51,819 nt of DNA from a virus: positions 1-51,819 of IMG/VR virus record IMGVR_UViG_3300042566_001407. One strand, written 5' to 3'. A model generated the notes under the pieces. The model searched no databases and was not told the DNA's origin. It saw nothing but the letters and a program-made list of their open reading frames with translations. Made by a program: the position numbers and the translations under genes. This document shows positions 14,185 to 21,961 of the stretch, in pieces (position 1 is the first letter of the stretch; the number at the start of each line of letters is the position of its first letter).

Positions 14185-14293
14185 TACTCAACACGAACCT
14201 ATGCCTAACTGGGTGATCTGGGCAGGTGTAGGTATGATGGTATTCACCATACTCTGCTTTGTCTTACTGACTGTTGGGATGATTTATGAATGA
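14174..14293 (+). CDS. 39-residue single-span membrane protein
   Basis: The ATG lies inside the end of the endonuclease gene (11-bp overlap). The product is MSHNTQHEPMPNWVIW followed by AGVGMMVFTILCFVLLTVGM and a short IYE tail: one long membrane helix. Placed directly between the psbA and psbD units, it could be a small thylakoid or photosystem peptide. I do not recognise it as a known Psb or Pet subunit. Confidence 0.5.
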   Translation: MSHNTQHEPMPNWVIWAGVGMMVFTILCFVLLTVGMIYE

Positions 14294-14306
14294 GTAGAAT
14301 CACTCA

Positions 14307-14335
14307 TTGACCCCTTTGTTAACTTATGTTAAGAT
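14307..14335 (+). promoter_or_regulatory. Sigma70 promoter of psbD
   Basis: TTGACC (14307-14312), 17-bp spacer, TAAGAT (14330-14335), with a late-type GATAAATA overlapping at 14333-14340. Start codon at 14361. Confidence 0.7.
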
Positions 14336-14360
14336 AAATATGAGAAATACATATGAGGTT

Positions 14361-15422
14361 ATGACTTCTTCAACACTTTCACAACCTATTTCACAACGAG
14401 GATGGTTTGATGTCCTGGATGACTGGCTTAAACGAGATCGCTTTGTCTTTGTTGGTTGGTCTGGATTACTTCTTTTTCCCACTGCTTATCTGGCGCTTGG
14501 TGGCTGGCTTACTGGCACAACGTTTGTTACTAGTTGGTACACCCACGGGTTGGCGTCTAGTTACCTTGAGGGCGCTAATTTCCTCACAGCAGCTGTGTCA
14601 ACGCCTGCTGACGCTATGGGTCATTCTCTTCTTCTACTTTGGGGTCCTGAGTCTCAGGGGGATTTCGTCCGCTGGGTCCAACTTGGGGGACTCTGGACTT
14701 TTGTGGCACTCCACGGGGCCTTTAGTCTGATTGGATTCATGCTTCGTCAGTTTGAGATTGCTCGTCTGGTAGGTATCAGACCTTATAATGCAATCGCATT
14801 CTCTGGTCCTATCGCAGTATTTGTTTCTGTATTCTTAATGTATCCTCTGGGGCAATCCAGTTGGTTCTTTGCACCTTCATTTGGTGTCGCTGCTATCTTC
14901 CGCTTCCTGCTGTTCCTACAAGGTTTCCACAACTGGACTCTTAACCCCTTTCATATGATGGGAGTTGCTGGTATACTGGGTGGAGCACTTCTCTGTGCCA
15001 TTCATGGAGCAACTGTAGAAAACACTCTATTTGAAGATAGTGAGCAAGCAAATACATTCAAAGCGTTTGAACCGACCCAGGAAGAAGAAACCTATTCAAT
15101 GGTTACAGCAAATCGTTTTTGGTCACAGATTTTCGGCATTGCTTTTAGTAATAAGCGTTGGCTTCATTTTTTCATGCTGTTTGTACCTGTCATGGGGTTA
15201 TGGACTAGTAGCATTGGTATTATTGGTTTGGCTCTTAATCTTCGTGCTTACGACTTTGTAAGTCAGGAGATTCGTGCAGCAGAGGACCCTGAGTTTGAAA
15301 CCTTCTACACGAAGAACATTCTTCTGAATGAAGGTTTACGTGCTTGGATGGCACCCGCAGATCAACCTCACGAAAACTTTGTGTTTCCTGAGGAAGTTCT
15401 TCCTAGAGGAAATGCTCTTTGA
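14361..15422 (+). CDS. psbD: Photosystem II D2 protein
   Basis: 353 residues from the ATG at 14361, which has GAGG at 14355-14358; host D2 is 351-352 residues. Typical motifs '[20 protein letters not shown]', '[20 protein letters not shown]', '[12 protein letters not shown]', '[20 protein letters not shown]' (quinone/iron site histidines) and the end '[12 protein letters not shown]' are intact. It pairs with D1 in the reaction centre. Phages carrying both genes tend to have a broader host range. Terminator with UUCG loop follows. Confidence 0.98.
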   Translation: MTSSTLSQPISQRGWFDVLDDWLKRDRFVFVGWSGLLLFPTAYLALGGWLTGTTFVTSWYTHGLASSYLEGANFLTAAVSTPADAMGHSLLLLWGPESQGDFVRWVQLGGLWTFVALHGAFSLIGFMLRQFEIARLVGIRPYNAIAFSGPIAVFVSVFLMYPLGQSSWFFAPSFGVAAIFRFLLFLQGFHNWTLNPFHMMGVAGILGGALLCAIHGATVENTLFEDSEQANTFKAFEPTQEEETYSMVTANRFWSQIFGIAFSNKRWLHFFMLFVPVMGLWTSSIGIIGLALNLRAYDFVSQEIRAAEDPEFETFYTKNILLNEGLRAWMAPADQPHENFVFPEEVLPRGNAL

Positions 15423-15428
15423 TTTTAT

Positions 15429-15450
15429 AAGACCCTTCGGGGTCTTTTTT
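15429..15450 (+). terminator. Terminator after psbD
   Basis: 7-bp stem AAGACCC (15429-15435) / GGGTCTT (15440-15446) with TTCG tetraloop and T-tract to 15450. Confidence 0.9.
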
Positions 15451-15476
15451 ATTATGTCTTTAATTCATAACAAAAT

Positions 15477-15505
15477 CTGACACCTTAGAAAGAACTCCGT
15501 ATAAT
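15477..15505 (+). promoter_or_regulatory. Sigma70 promoter of talC
   Basis: CTGACA (15477-15482), 17-bp spacer, TATAAT (15500-15505). Predicted start of transcription near 15512 rules against the ATG at 15511 and favours 15529. Confidence 0.75.
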
Positions 15506-15528
15506 TACTTATGAGTTCTTACTTTTTT

Positions 15529-16194
15529 ATGAAGATCTTTTTAGATACCGCAGATGTTTCAATGATTAGTCCAGCATATGAGACTGGACTATTAGATGGA
15601 GTTACTACAAATCCCACTTTGATTCTTAAAAGTGGTAGACAACTTCAAGAAGTTATTGAAGAAATATCAAATTCTTTTTCAAAACTAGAAAGTATTTCTG
15701 CAGAAGTTGTTGCTGATACCGCAGAAGAAATGCTTTCCCAAGCACAAAATTATTACACAATTGCTCCTCCAGTTACAATCAAAGTTCCTTGTACTGTAGA
15801 GGGACTTAAGGTTTGTAAGACACTTTCCGATAAAGGAATTAAAGTTAATGTAACTCTTGTGTTCTCAGTGGCACAGGCAATTCTTGCATCTAAAGCAGGA
15901 GCAACATTCATCTCACCTTTCGTTGGTCGTTGGATGGACAATTCTGTAGATGGAATTGAACTCATCAAAAACATTCGTAAGGCATTTGATTACTCAGGAA
16001 CATCTACACAAATTCTTGCAGCATCTCTTCGTGATGTAAGGCAGGTAGAACAATCTGCTCTTGCTGGTGCTGATGTGGTTACTATTCCCCCAGTTGTATT
16101 CTGGGCAATGTATAAGAATATTATGACTGATAAAGGTTTAGAACTTTTTCAGAAAGATTGGGAATCTGTTTTAGATAAGAAAGATGAAATCTGA
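15529..16194 (+). CDS. talC: Transaldolase, TalC/fructose-6-P aldolase type
   Basis: 221 residues starting MKIFLDTADVSMI, the usual TalC start. Motifs 'GVTTNPTLILKSG', 'TIKVPCTVEGLK' (Schiff-base lysine) and 'FISPFVGRWMD' are present. It is far shorter than the host TalB (about 330). Cyanophage TalC is thought to push carbon through the pentose phosphate pathway for NADPH and ribose. It shares an operon with gnd, the other pentose-phosphate enzyme here: the next gene overlaps its end by 11 bp. Confidence 0.95.
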   Translation: MKIFLDTADVSMISPAYETGLLDGVTTNPTLILKSGRQLQEVIEEISNSFSKLESISAEVVADTAEEMLSQAQNYYTIAPPVTIKVPCTVEGLKVCKTLSDKGIKVNVTLVFSVAQAILASKAGATFISPFVGRWMDNSVDGIELIKNIRKAFDYSGTSTQILAASLRDVRQVEQSALAGADVVTIPPVVFWAMYKNIMTDKGLELFQKDWESVLDKKDEI

Positions 16195-16390
16195 AGATCA
16201 ATGTTGGCATTTTGTGATGTCATCGTTCTCCAGATTGTATGGTGTTAAAAGAGTTATAAGTGAAGAAAAGTTTCATGAGATTGCACTTCAGTGGTGTGAT
16301 GATCATAATTATGTTTGTGATATTCATTTAGATAGTTTGTCAAAAGTTGATGTTTATTTTAGAAAAATTTACGAGGATTGGGAAAAATGA
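16184..16390 (+). CDS. Small hypothetical protein between talC and gnd
   Basis: 68 residues (MKSEDQCWHFVMSSFSRLYG...), mainly helical and acidic, no known domain. Its start lies inside talC and its stop overlaps gnd (ATGA), so all three are translated as a coupled set. I do not recognise the family. Confidence 0.65.
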   Translation: MKSEDQCWHFVMSSFSRLYGVKRVISEEKFHEIALQWCDDHNYVCDIHLDSLSKVDVYFRKIYEDWEK

Positions 16391-17430
16391 GAGTTGGATT
16401 GATTGGACTGGGACGAATGGGTGAAGGTATGTCCCGTCGTATGATGAAGGCAGGAATAGAAGTTTGGGGTTATCGTAGGAACTATGAAAAAGCGCAAGAA
16501 GCATACGAAAACGGATATGTTAACGGTGTTACAACTTCTATACAAAGCCTTGCTCAAGTAGTAAAACATACTCAGAGCGGAGTATCAGACAAATATGGTC
16601 CAGGCATCTTCATGATGGTTGTGCCTGCAGAAACAGTAGAGGAGACAATCAATGAGTTACTACGATATTGTGACGAAGGAGATATTATTATTGATCATGG
16701 CAATAGCAATTTTAAGGACAGTCGGAAGAGAGCAGAACGCTTGGCAAAACTTGGTATCCAATATATTGATTGTGGCACTAGCGGTGGTGTTTATGGTTTG
16801 GATCGTGGATACTGTCTTATGGTTGGAGGTGGAAATACTGCAGTCTCCACTTGTTCGCGCATTTTTGACGCACTCTCCCCAGGAATCAATGCTGCCCCCA
16901 GGACTCAGTTTGACTCAGACATAACTTCTGCTGAATATGGATGGTTGCATTGTGGTGGTCCAGGTGCAGGACACTTTGTAAAGATGGTGCATAATGGTAT
17001 TGAGTATGGTATTATGCAAGCATACGCAGAAGGATTTAACATCATCAAGAACGCTAATGCAGGTGCTCAGTATGTTAGAGAAGGTGATGCAGAGGTTGCC
17101 CCTATGGCAGACCCAGAATCCTATTGCTATGATATTGATGTTGCTGAGGTTGCTGAGTTATGGCGTCGTGGTAGCGTGGTTGGGTCTTGGTTACTTGACC
17201 TTACTGCTGATGTGCTACGCAGGGATGGTAGCCTTAAACAGTTCTCTGGAGGCGTATCCGACAGCGGTGAGGGTCGTTGGACTGTTTCTGCCGCTGTGGA
17301 TTTGGGGGTTCCCGCTCCTGTCATTACTACTGCACTATTTGAAAGATTTAACTCACGCAATCTCGGATCCTTCGGAGCAAAAATCCTGAACGGAATGCGT
17401 TATATGTTTGGAGGACACCACGTTAGGTGA
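16387..17430 (+). CDS. gnd: 6-phosphogluconate dehydrogenase
   Basis: 347 residues from the ATG that overlaps the previous TGA; an in-frame upstream start at 16378 is less likely. N-terminal NADP loop 'GLIGLGRMGEGMSRRM', 'DGNS'-type segment 'IIIDHGNSNFKDS', 'DCGTSGGVYGLDRG' and the catalytic 'GGPGAGHFVKMVHNGIEYG' (Lys and His-Asn) are intact. It is the short Gnd type. It oxidatively decarboxylates 6-phosphogluconate to ribulose-5-phosphate, giving NADPH for dNTP synthesis, matching TalC in the same operon. Confidence 0.95.
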   Translation: MRVGLIGLGRMGEGMSRRMMKAGIEVWGYRRNYEKAQEAYENGYVNGVTTSIQSLAQVVKHTQSGVSDKYGPGIFMMVVPAETVEETINELLRYCDEGDIIIDHGNSNFKDSRKRAERLAKLGIQYIDCGTSGGVYGLDRGYCLMVGGGNTAVSTCSRIFDALSPGINAAPRTQFDSDITSAEYGWLHCGGPGAGHFVKMVHNGIEYGIMQAYAEGFNIIKNANAGAQYVREGDAEVAPMADPESYCYDIDVAEVAELWRRGSVVGSWLLDLTADVLRRDGSLKQFSGGVSDSGEGRWTVSAAVDLGVPAPVITTALFERFNSRNLGSFGAKILNGMRYMFGGHHVR

Positions 17431-17438
17431 AATAAATA
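17431..17438 (+). promoter_or_regulatory. Late-type promoter before HNH gene
   Basis: AATAAATA, overlapping the end of gnd and 21 bp before the ATG at 17459. Confidence 0.4.
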
Positions 17439-17458
17439 TTCACAAGTCGCAGGTACTT

Positions 17459-17830
17459 ATGGATATTCTCCAGTCGCCTCAAGAATACTTGTTTAATTTG
17501 CAGACAACAAGTTCATCTGAAGCAAAACGATTATGGAGAAAACACATAAAAGAAAGTTGGAATCATAAATGTGCTTACTGCAACTCTGAAGAAAATCTAA
17601 CATTAGACCACGTTGTTCCACAATCAAAAGGTGGTTTAGATATTACAAGAAATGTGGTATGCTGTTGTCATTCTTGCAATCAATCCAAAGGACATGAATA
17701 TTGGAAGTTGTGGTATGTCCAACAAGACTTCTATAATGAAGATAGTTTGGATAAAATAGAGGACTGGATGAAACCACCAAAACCCACAAATCTTTATAGT
17801 TATCGCCCAAGAAGGAATAATGCTTCATGA
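17459..17830 (+). CDS. HNH endonuclease
   Basis: 123 residues from MDILQSPQEY; a TTG at 17408 is in frame but lies in gnd. The HNH core is clear: 'HKCAYCNSEENLTLDHVVP' (C-x2-C and DH) then 'SKGGLDITRNVVCCCHSC' and 'NQSKG' (N-x8-H/C zinc pair). Such small HNH proteins act as homing or packaging nucleases. There is no terminase nearby, so a mobile (homing) role is more likely. The stop overlaps the next start (ATGA). Confidence 0.8.
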   Translation: MDILQSPQEYLFNLQTTSSSEAKRLWRKHIKESWNHKCAYCNSEENLTLDHVVPQSKGGLDITRNVVCCCHSCNQSKGHEYWKLWYVQQDFYNEDSLDKIEDWMKPPKPTNLYSYRPRRNNAS

Positions 17831-17970
17831 TAAATTCAACAACTCCATACAAACTCGCAGAAATTATTAGAGACACTTGGCCTGGTCTTTACAATATGCC
17901 AAAAAAGACCTATAATGAGAAGCCACCATCTACATCAAATGAATCAGATACAAAAACTTCAACAGATTGA
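17827..17970 (+). CDS. Small hypothetical protein, 47 aa
   Basis: Starts in the HNH stop (ATGA). The N-terminal 'KLAEIIRDTWPGLYNMP' looks like a short helix with an aromatic motif; the rest is Ser/Thr/Lys-rich and probably disordered. Overlaps the next gene by about 30 bp. Not recognised. Confidence 0.45.
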   Translation: MINSTTPYKLAEIIRDTWPGLYNMPKKTYNEKPPSTSNESDTKTSTD

Positions 17971-18202
17971 ATATACTGATCACTATTCAGTCTTTGATAG
18001 GAATGGTAAGAAAATTTGTGATACTGCAACAATTCATGATGCCATGCTGATGGTATCTTTTGCAGAGGGGAGGACTTACAAGCAAGTTAAAATTCTTCTT
18101 GATCAAGTTGTAAATATTCCATCAACAAGAATGGAAGATGATAAACAACTTGAAGCACAAAATGTTTTGCCCGAAAGTATGGCAGAACCTGTAATCGTAT
18201 AA
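17939..18202 (+). CDS. Hypothetical protein, 87 aa
   Basis: Contains 'YSVFDRNGKKICDTATIHDA' and 'MLMVSFAEGRTYKQVKIL', a compact alpha/beta pattern seen in conserved cyanophage proteins of unknown role. Start uncertain: ATG at 17939 or 17915, neither with a strong ribosome site. No function assigned. Confidence 0.6.
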   Translation: MNQIQKLQQIEYTDHYSVFDRNGKKICDTATIHDAMLMVSFAEGRTYKQVKILLDQVVNIPSTRMEDDKQLEAQNVLPESMAEPVIV

Positions 18203-18225
18203 ATTATCTTATATACTTAACAATC

Positions 18226-18465
18226 ATGAAATTTACAGTTTATTCAAAAGACGGTTGCCCCTATTGCAGCAAAATTAAGCAGGTGTTAGAGTTGGCAAAT
18301 CTTGAGCATGTAGTTTATACCCTAGGGACTAATTTTGATCGTGAAGGATTTTATTCTGAATTTGGAGAAGGTTCTACATTTCCTCAAGTTATCCTGAATG
18401 ATCAAACACATCTTGGTGGATGTACAGACACTGTTCAATATCTTAAGGAGCAAAATCTAGTCTAA
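18226..18465 (+). CDS. grx: Glutaredoxin
   Basis: 79 residues. Redox motif CPYC in 'YSKDGCPYCSKIKQVLE' (residues 11-14), cis-proline segment 'STFPQVILND' and 'HLGGCTDTVQYL', the glutathione-binding GG. Reduces disulfides and can supply ribonucleotide reductase (as T4 NrdC does). The stop overlaps the next ATG by one base. Confidence 0.92.
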   Translation: MKFTVYSKDGCPYCSKIKQVLELANLEHVVYTLGTNFDREGFYSEFGEGSTFPQVILNDQTHLGGCTDTVQYLKEQNLV

Positions 18466-18824
18466 TGGAATCTACTTTTCACGAAGTTTATTTTGATGTT
18501 GAAAAGGCAATCGATCTTGCTTTCAATGGACAATTTGTTTTGAAGTTTTATGATTACTTAAAAATTCGTGGAACACTTAGGCGTGAGGTAGAAGAGTTTA
18601 TTGAAAGTGCCACCGCAAGTGAGATTAGTAATCTTGTTATGGATCTGGACGAATACCTAGAAGGTGGTGCTGATGAAATACATAAACAATTGCGTGAAGG
18701 TTATGGTCATATTCCAAAACCGCAAGCAAGAAAGATAAGAAATTATCTTTATGCAATTCTTGAAGACGCTTGGAAATATAATTATGATAAACGACCGGGA
18801 AGAAGGAAAAAACAAACTAAATAA
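18465..18824 (+). CDS. Conserved hypothetical protein, 119 aa
   Basis: Largely helical and charged; contains 'KFYDYLKIRGTLRREVEEFI' and 'YLEGGADEIHKQLREGYGHI', and a basic C-terminus RPGRRKKQTK that could bind nucleic acid. Coupled to grx (1-bp overlap). I recognise it only as a type of protein common in cyanomyoviruses. Confidence 0.65.
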   Translation: MESTFHEVYFDVEKAIDLAFNGQFVLKFYDYLKIRGTLRREVEEFIESATASEISNLVMDLDEYLEGGADEIHKQLREGYGHIPKPQARKIRNYLYAILEDAWKYNYDKRPGRRKKQTK

Positions 18825-18993
18825 ACCAGAACCCCAGATTAATCGGGGTGTTGAACTGTTACTTAGGAATAGGAGGAAGAGAGAGTCATCAAAGCCAAAA
18901 ACTTTTCAAGTGAAGTTTGGTAAAATGATTTCTCTCTTTCGTAGAGAGTTTCATTTCTTCATTGAATTTCACTTCGATATTAGAAAAAAATAA
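18784..18993 (+). CDS. Basic hypothetical protein, 69 aa
   Basis: The ATG at 18784 lies inside the preceding gene in another frame; most of the gene (18825-18993) is outside it. Rich in Arg/Lys ('LLLRNRRKRESSKPK') with a Phe-rich C-terminal segment ('REFHFFIEFHFDIRKK'). No domain recognised. Confidence 0.5.
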   Translation: MINDREEGKNKLNKPEPQINRGVELLLRNRRKRESSKPKTFQVKFGKMISLFRREFHFFIEFHFDIRKK

Positions 18994-19011
18994 CTCTCTG
19001 GAGAAAGAAAA

Positions 19012-19242
19012 ATGTTAGCAGTAACTCTAACCATCGGCACATTAGTTTCAATAATGTTCTTTTTTGTTGGTGGTATGTTAGGATGGATGGCAAAGCAACA
19101 TTTCTATGAAAGAAATTATATTGCTTCACTAAACACACATCCAGAGATGTTTGATGAAAATGGGAATATTATTCCTGATGAAATTTTAGCAGTACGATTT
19201 GAGAATGACTATGACTACGACGAAGACGAAGAAGACGACTGA
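19012..19242 (+). CDS. Single-span membrane protein, 76 aa
   Basis: N-terminal membrane helix (about residues 2-26, 'TIGTLVSIMFFFVGGMLGWM') followed by 'HPEMFDENGNIIPDE' and an Asp/Glu tail. GGAG ribosome site upstream (19000s). Conserved in cyanomyoviruses as far as I recall; role unknown. Confidence 0.7.
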   Translation: MLAVTLTIGTLVSIMFFFVGGMLGWMAKQHFYERNYIASLNTHPEMFDENGNIIPDEILAVRFENDYDYDEDEEDD

Positions 19243-19777
19243 AAAACCTATTGACAGTCTTCCTTCCAATCCATTTGTTTTTGAAATTCTAGAACTTGCT
19301 TCTAAGCAACGTTCTACAGAAAAGAAAATTGAGGTTCTTAAAACCTACGAACACGATTCTCTTAAGACTATTTTTATTTGGAATTTTGATGATACTGTAA
19401 TCTCTCTTCTTCCTGAAGGAGATGTTCCTTATGGAGACCTAAAGGATCAGAATGTATATTCTGGAACTCTGTCACAAAATCTATCTAGAGAAGCAGTTGG
19501 TGGCGAATCTGCTACTGGACAAGATTTAGATGGTAGGGGACGCACTTCTTTGCGTAAAGAATATCAAAATCTTTATCACTATGTAAAGGGTGGTAATAAT
19601 ACACTTTCTACTATTCGTAGAGAGATGATGTTTATCAATCTTCTTCAGGGTCTTCATCCGAAAGAAGCAGAACTTTTGATTCTTGTTAAAGATGGAAGAC
19701 TTGTTGATAAATATAAAATCAATCATGAAATTGTAAAGAGTGCATATCCTGAAATTACTTGGGGTGGTCGTTCGTGA
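19205..19777 (+). CDS. Conserved cyanophage protein, about 190 aa
   Basis: Starts at the ATG at 19205 or 19211, inside the end of the preceding gene; a TTG at 19199 is also in frame. Contains 'FEILELASKQRSTEKKIEVL', 'TIFIWNFDDTVISLLPEGDV' and 'GLHPKEAELLILVKDGRL'. The pattern resembles a conserved DNA-metabolism-region protein of T4-like phages of unknown function. The stop overlaps a GTG start (GTGA). Confidence 0.65.
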   Translation: MTMTTTKTKKTTEKPIDSLPSNPFVFEILELASKQRSTEKKIEVLKTYEHDSLKTIFIWNFDDTVISLLPEGDVPYGDLKDQNVYSGTLSQNLSREAVGGESATGQDLDGRGRTSLRKEYQNLYHYVKGGNNTLSTIRREMMFINLLQGLHPKEAELLILVKDGRLVDKYKINHEIVKSAYPEITWGGRS

Positions 19778-20127
19778 GCAGACTTCGTAATGTTGTAAGA
19801 AATGAACAGGAGGAGCAACAATTGGATAAGGTAAATGAAAATTATATTGTTCCTTCTCAGTATGGTTGTGAGATTCTTTTAGAAAAAACTGCAATTGAAA
19901 AAACAAAAGATGCTTCTTTTCCCAGCGATGCATATCTAGTTTGGTATGTTGTTGATGGTAAAGAATGTATTGATCTTTGTCGTGCAGCGAAAAAAGTAAG
20001 TCTTTTTGATATGTACTATGACAAATATGGTCCAGGTTCTATTCAAAAAATTGACTTTGGTTATGGAAGAGTTAATCCCAAACTATGGGGTTACAAAGCA
20101 CCTGAAGAAAAAAAGAAAAGAAAATGA
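19774..20127 (+). CDS. Conserved hypothetical protein, 117 aa
   Basis: GTG start in a GTGA overlap. The central 'AYLVWYVVDGKECIDLCRA' and 'LFDMYYDKYGPGSIQKIDFG' are typical of a conserved cyanomyovirus family; the C-terminus is a run of Lys/Glu. The end reads A AAA AAG a few codons before an ATGA junction with the next gene. Function unknown. Confidence 0.65.
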   Translation: MSRLRNVVRNEQEEQQLDKVNENYIVPSQYGCEILLEKTAIEKTKDASFPSDAYLVWYVVDGKECIDLCRAAKKVSLFDMYYDKYGPGSIQKIDFGYGRVNPKLWGYKAPEEKKKRK

Positions 20128-20309
20128 GTGAAGGTTTTAGTGAAGAAAAGATTGAAGTATCAATCTATAAAGATGAAGTTAAAAAATTACTGAAGAAGTA
20201 TAAAAAAGTCAAAAAATATATGAAGTCTCCTCTGTTTACAGTTAGGACTATGGATGGAACTGAGACATATGTGAGTGAACTAATTAAAGAAGCAGAGGAG
20301 AATCCATAG
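20124..20309 (+). CDS. Small hypothetical protein, 61 aa
   Basis: Lys-rich helix 'DEVKKLLKKYKKVKKYMKS' followed by 'TVRTMDGTETYVSELIK'. Starts by ATGA overlap. Not recognised. Confidence 0.6.
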   Translation: MSEGFSEEKIEVSIYKDEVKKLLKKYKKVKKYMKSPLFTVRTMDGTETYVSELIKEAEENP

Positions 20310-20313
20310 TCTG

Positions 20314-20640
20314 ATGGGGAAGCATTACTTACTTAACTTGTACGGATGCTCGTTTGTCCTTTTGGATAACGAGCGTTGTCTTATAGACTTACTAGAAAAC
20401 GCAGCAGTTGCAAGCGGTGCTACTGTGATTCAGACTATCTCAAAGAAGTTTGAACCACAAGGAGTCACCGTTATTTGTTTGCTTTCAGAAAGTCATATCT
20501 CAATTCATACTTGGCCTGAAGAAGGTAAAGCAGCAGTTGATGTCTACACTTGTGGTGATTGCAATCCTAAGATTGGTTGTGACATCATTATCCAACAACT
20601 TTATGCTCAGAATCATACTCTGAGTTATATTGAACGCTAA
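20314..20640 (+). CDS. speD: S-adenosylmethionine decarboxylase proenzyme
   Basis: 108 residues, the short bacterial class. The self-processing site is in 'LSESHISIHTWPEEGKAAVD' (cleavage before Ser, giving the pyruvoyl group) and the His/Cys residues of 'VDVYTCGDC' are present. It makes decarboxylated SAM for polyamines; speD is a common cyanophage auxiliary gene. Four bases after the preceding stop. Confidence 0.95.
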   Translation: MGKHYLLNLYGCSFVLLDNERCLIDLLENAAVASGATVIQTISKKFEPQGVTVICLLSESHISIHTWPEEGKAAVDVYTCGDCNPKIGCDIIIQQLYAQNHTLSYIER

Positions 20641-20648
20641 AATAAATA
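20641..20648 (+). promoter_or_regulatory. Late-type promoter
   Basis: AATAAATA right after speD, 22 bp before the ATG at 20670. Confidence 0.45.
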
Positions 20649-20669
20649 ACACTATATCTGGTAAAGTTT

Positions 20670-20990
20670 ATGCTCTCTACACAATATCGTCTTCGACTTG
20701 AAGCAATATGTGAACGAATTGTAAAAGGTGAATCGGTAGAATTAAGTGAGATGATCTGGGCAGAGAAACTTGCTCAGGCAAATAGAAGTGCTGGCACACT
20801 GCTTCGTCAGGCAAGACGTAAAGCAGAAAATCCTGATATGCAAGAAGGTGGATTAGATGATTTTTTGAACCAACTTGATATTGGTGGAATTGGTCATGAG
20901 TCCAAAGGAGTATCTGGATTTAATACAGTTGATGATATTATAGATTTCTTCACTGAAGATAAACCAGATGACTGGAGACAAAGAGATTGA
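20670..20990 (+). CDS. Conserved hypothetical protein, 106 aa
   Basis: N-terminal helices 'QYRLRLEAICERIVKGESVEL' and 'EKLAQANRSAGTLLRQARRK', then Gly-rich and acidic C-terminal part with 'VDDIIDFFTEDKPDDW'. Widely seen in marine cyanomyoviruses; function unknown. A strong terminator follows. Confidence 0.7.
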   Translation: MLSTQYRLRLEAICERIVKGESVELSEMIWAEKLAQANRSAGTLLRQARRKAENPDMQEGGLDDFLNQLDIGGIGHESKGVSGFNTVDDIIDFFTEDKPDDWRQRD

Positions 20991-20991
20991 G

Positions 20992-21023
20992 AAAGAGGGG
21001 TACTTGACTACCCCTCTTTTTTT
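20992..21023 (+). terminator. Terminator overlapping a promoter
   Basis: 11-bp perfect stem AAAGAGGGGTA (20992-21002) / TACCCCTCTTT (21009-21019), loop CTTGAC, T-tract to 21023. Confidence 0.92.
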
Positions 21024-21032
21024 GTGTATAAT
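21004..21032 (+). promoter_or_regulatory. Promoter nested in terminator, before thyX unit
   Basis: TTGACT (21004-21009) in the hairpin loop, 17-bp spacer formed by the right arm and T-tract, TATAAT (21027-21032). Confidence 0.75.
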
Positions 21033-21055
21033 TACCTTTGTCCGGGTTGATATGA

Positions 21056-21229
21056 ATGGATCAAGAAAAGCTTAAGTTAATTGTACAAAATCTTGAATCT
21101 CTGGTAGAATGTCTTAAGTCAGAGATTTGTTCTGATGTAGATGTAGATGAATATAAACCTCTACCATACGAACAGATTTCTCAGTACATTGCAGATTACG
21201 ACGAAGTATTTTATGACGATGAAGTTTGA
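21056..21229 (+). CDS. Small acidic protein before thyX, 57 aa
   Basis: Reads MDQEKLKLIVQNLESLVECL, then an acidic, Tyr-rich C-terminus ending DEVFYDDEV. A helix followed by a disordered tail. It overlaps the start of thyX by 11 bp and follows a strong promoter, so it is probably translated. Not recognised. Confidence 0.55.
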   Translation: MDQEKLKLIVQNLESLVECLKSEICSDVDVDEYKPLPYEQISQYIADYDEVFYDDEV

Positions 21230-21932
21230 AGACTACGAACTTATGAAACCAGAAGTAAAACTAATTAGTGTTACTCCTGATGCAGAGAAGCACATGGCAT
21301 ATTGTGCTCGTGTAAGTAATCCAAACAATCAAGAGAATGATAATTTCTCTGGATTACTTAAGTATTGTATTAAGCACCAACACTGGAGTATTTTTGAACA
21401 GGCAACAATGACTGTTGAGATTAATACGACTCGTGGTATTGCAGCTCAGATACTGCGACACAGGTCATTTACATTTCAGGAGTTTTCTCAACGATATGCA
21501 GATACGAATCTGCTTGGTGGAACTATTCCTCTACCAGAACTTCGTCGTCAGGATACAAAGAATCGCCAGAACTCAATTAATGATATGGGCGATTATCTGA
21601 AACTGACATTGCTTGAAGATATTAGGATTCATTTTGCTGCTGCTCAGAGACTCTATGACCGCCTCCTAGAGGCAGGAGTGGCAAAGGAGTGTGCAAGGTT
21701 CGTCCTGCCTCTTGCAACGCCTACACGCCTCTATATGACGGGTTCTGTGAGGTCCTGGATTCACTATATCGACCTTCGCTCAGCACACGGTACTCAGAAA
21801 GAACATAAGGATATTGCAGAAGCAATTCGTTGCCTCTTTACTTGTCAGTTTCCTGCTGTATCTTCTGCACTTGAATGGACTCGTGAAGGTTGTACAGAAT
21901 GTGTGGATGCACCCTCTATTTGCATAGAATAA
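21219..21932 (+). CDS. thyX: Flavin-dependent thymidylate synthase
   Basis: About 237 residues from the ATG at 21219; ATGs at 21213 and 21243 are alternatives, and family homology begins near 'KLISVTPDAEKHMAYCARVS'. The ThyX motif RHRS..EFSQRYA is in 'ILRHRSFTFQEFSQRYA' (RHR-x7-8-S). 'ARFVLPLATPTRLYMTGSVR' and 'HGTQKEHKDIAEAI' complete the fold. Makes dTMP with FAD and methylene-THF. Confidence 0.95.
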   Translation: MKFEDYELMKPEVKLISVTPDAEKHMAYCARVSNPNNQENDNFSGLLKYCIKHQHWSIFEQATMTVEINTTRGIAAQILRHRSFTFQEFSQRYADTNLLGGTIPLPELRRQDTKNRQNSINDMGDYLKLTLLEDIRIHFAAAQRLYDRLLEAGVAKECARFVLPLATPTRLYMTGSVRSWIHYIDLRSAHGTQKEHKDIAEAIRCLFTCQFPAVSSALEWTREGCTECVDAPSICIE

Positions 21933-21935
21933 ATA
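21928..21935 (+). promoter_or_regulatory. Late-type promoter over thyX stop
   Basis: AATAAATA overlapping the thyX TAA, 26 bp before the TTG start at 21962. Confidence 0.4.
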
Positions 21936-21961
21936 CCCTTACATACTATGGAGTAATAAAG

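Noticed and set aside
20101-20130. A AAA AAG slip site near the end of the 117-residue gene, with the next gene in the -1 frame
   Set aside because: The -1 relation follows automatically from an ATGA overlap, the tract is a simple Lys-rich tail, and I see no stimulatory structure. Coupled translation explains it better.
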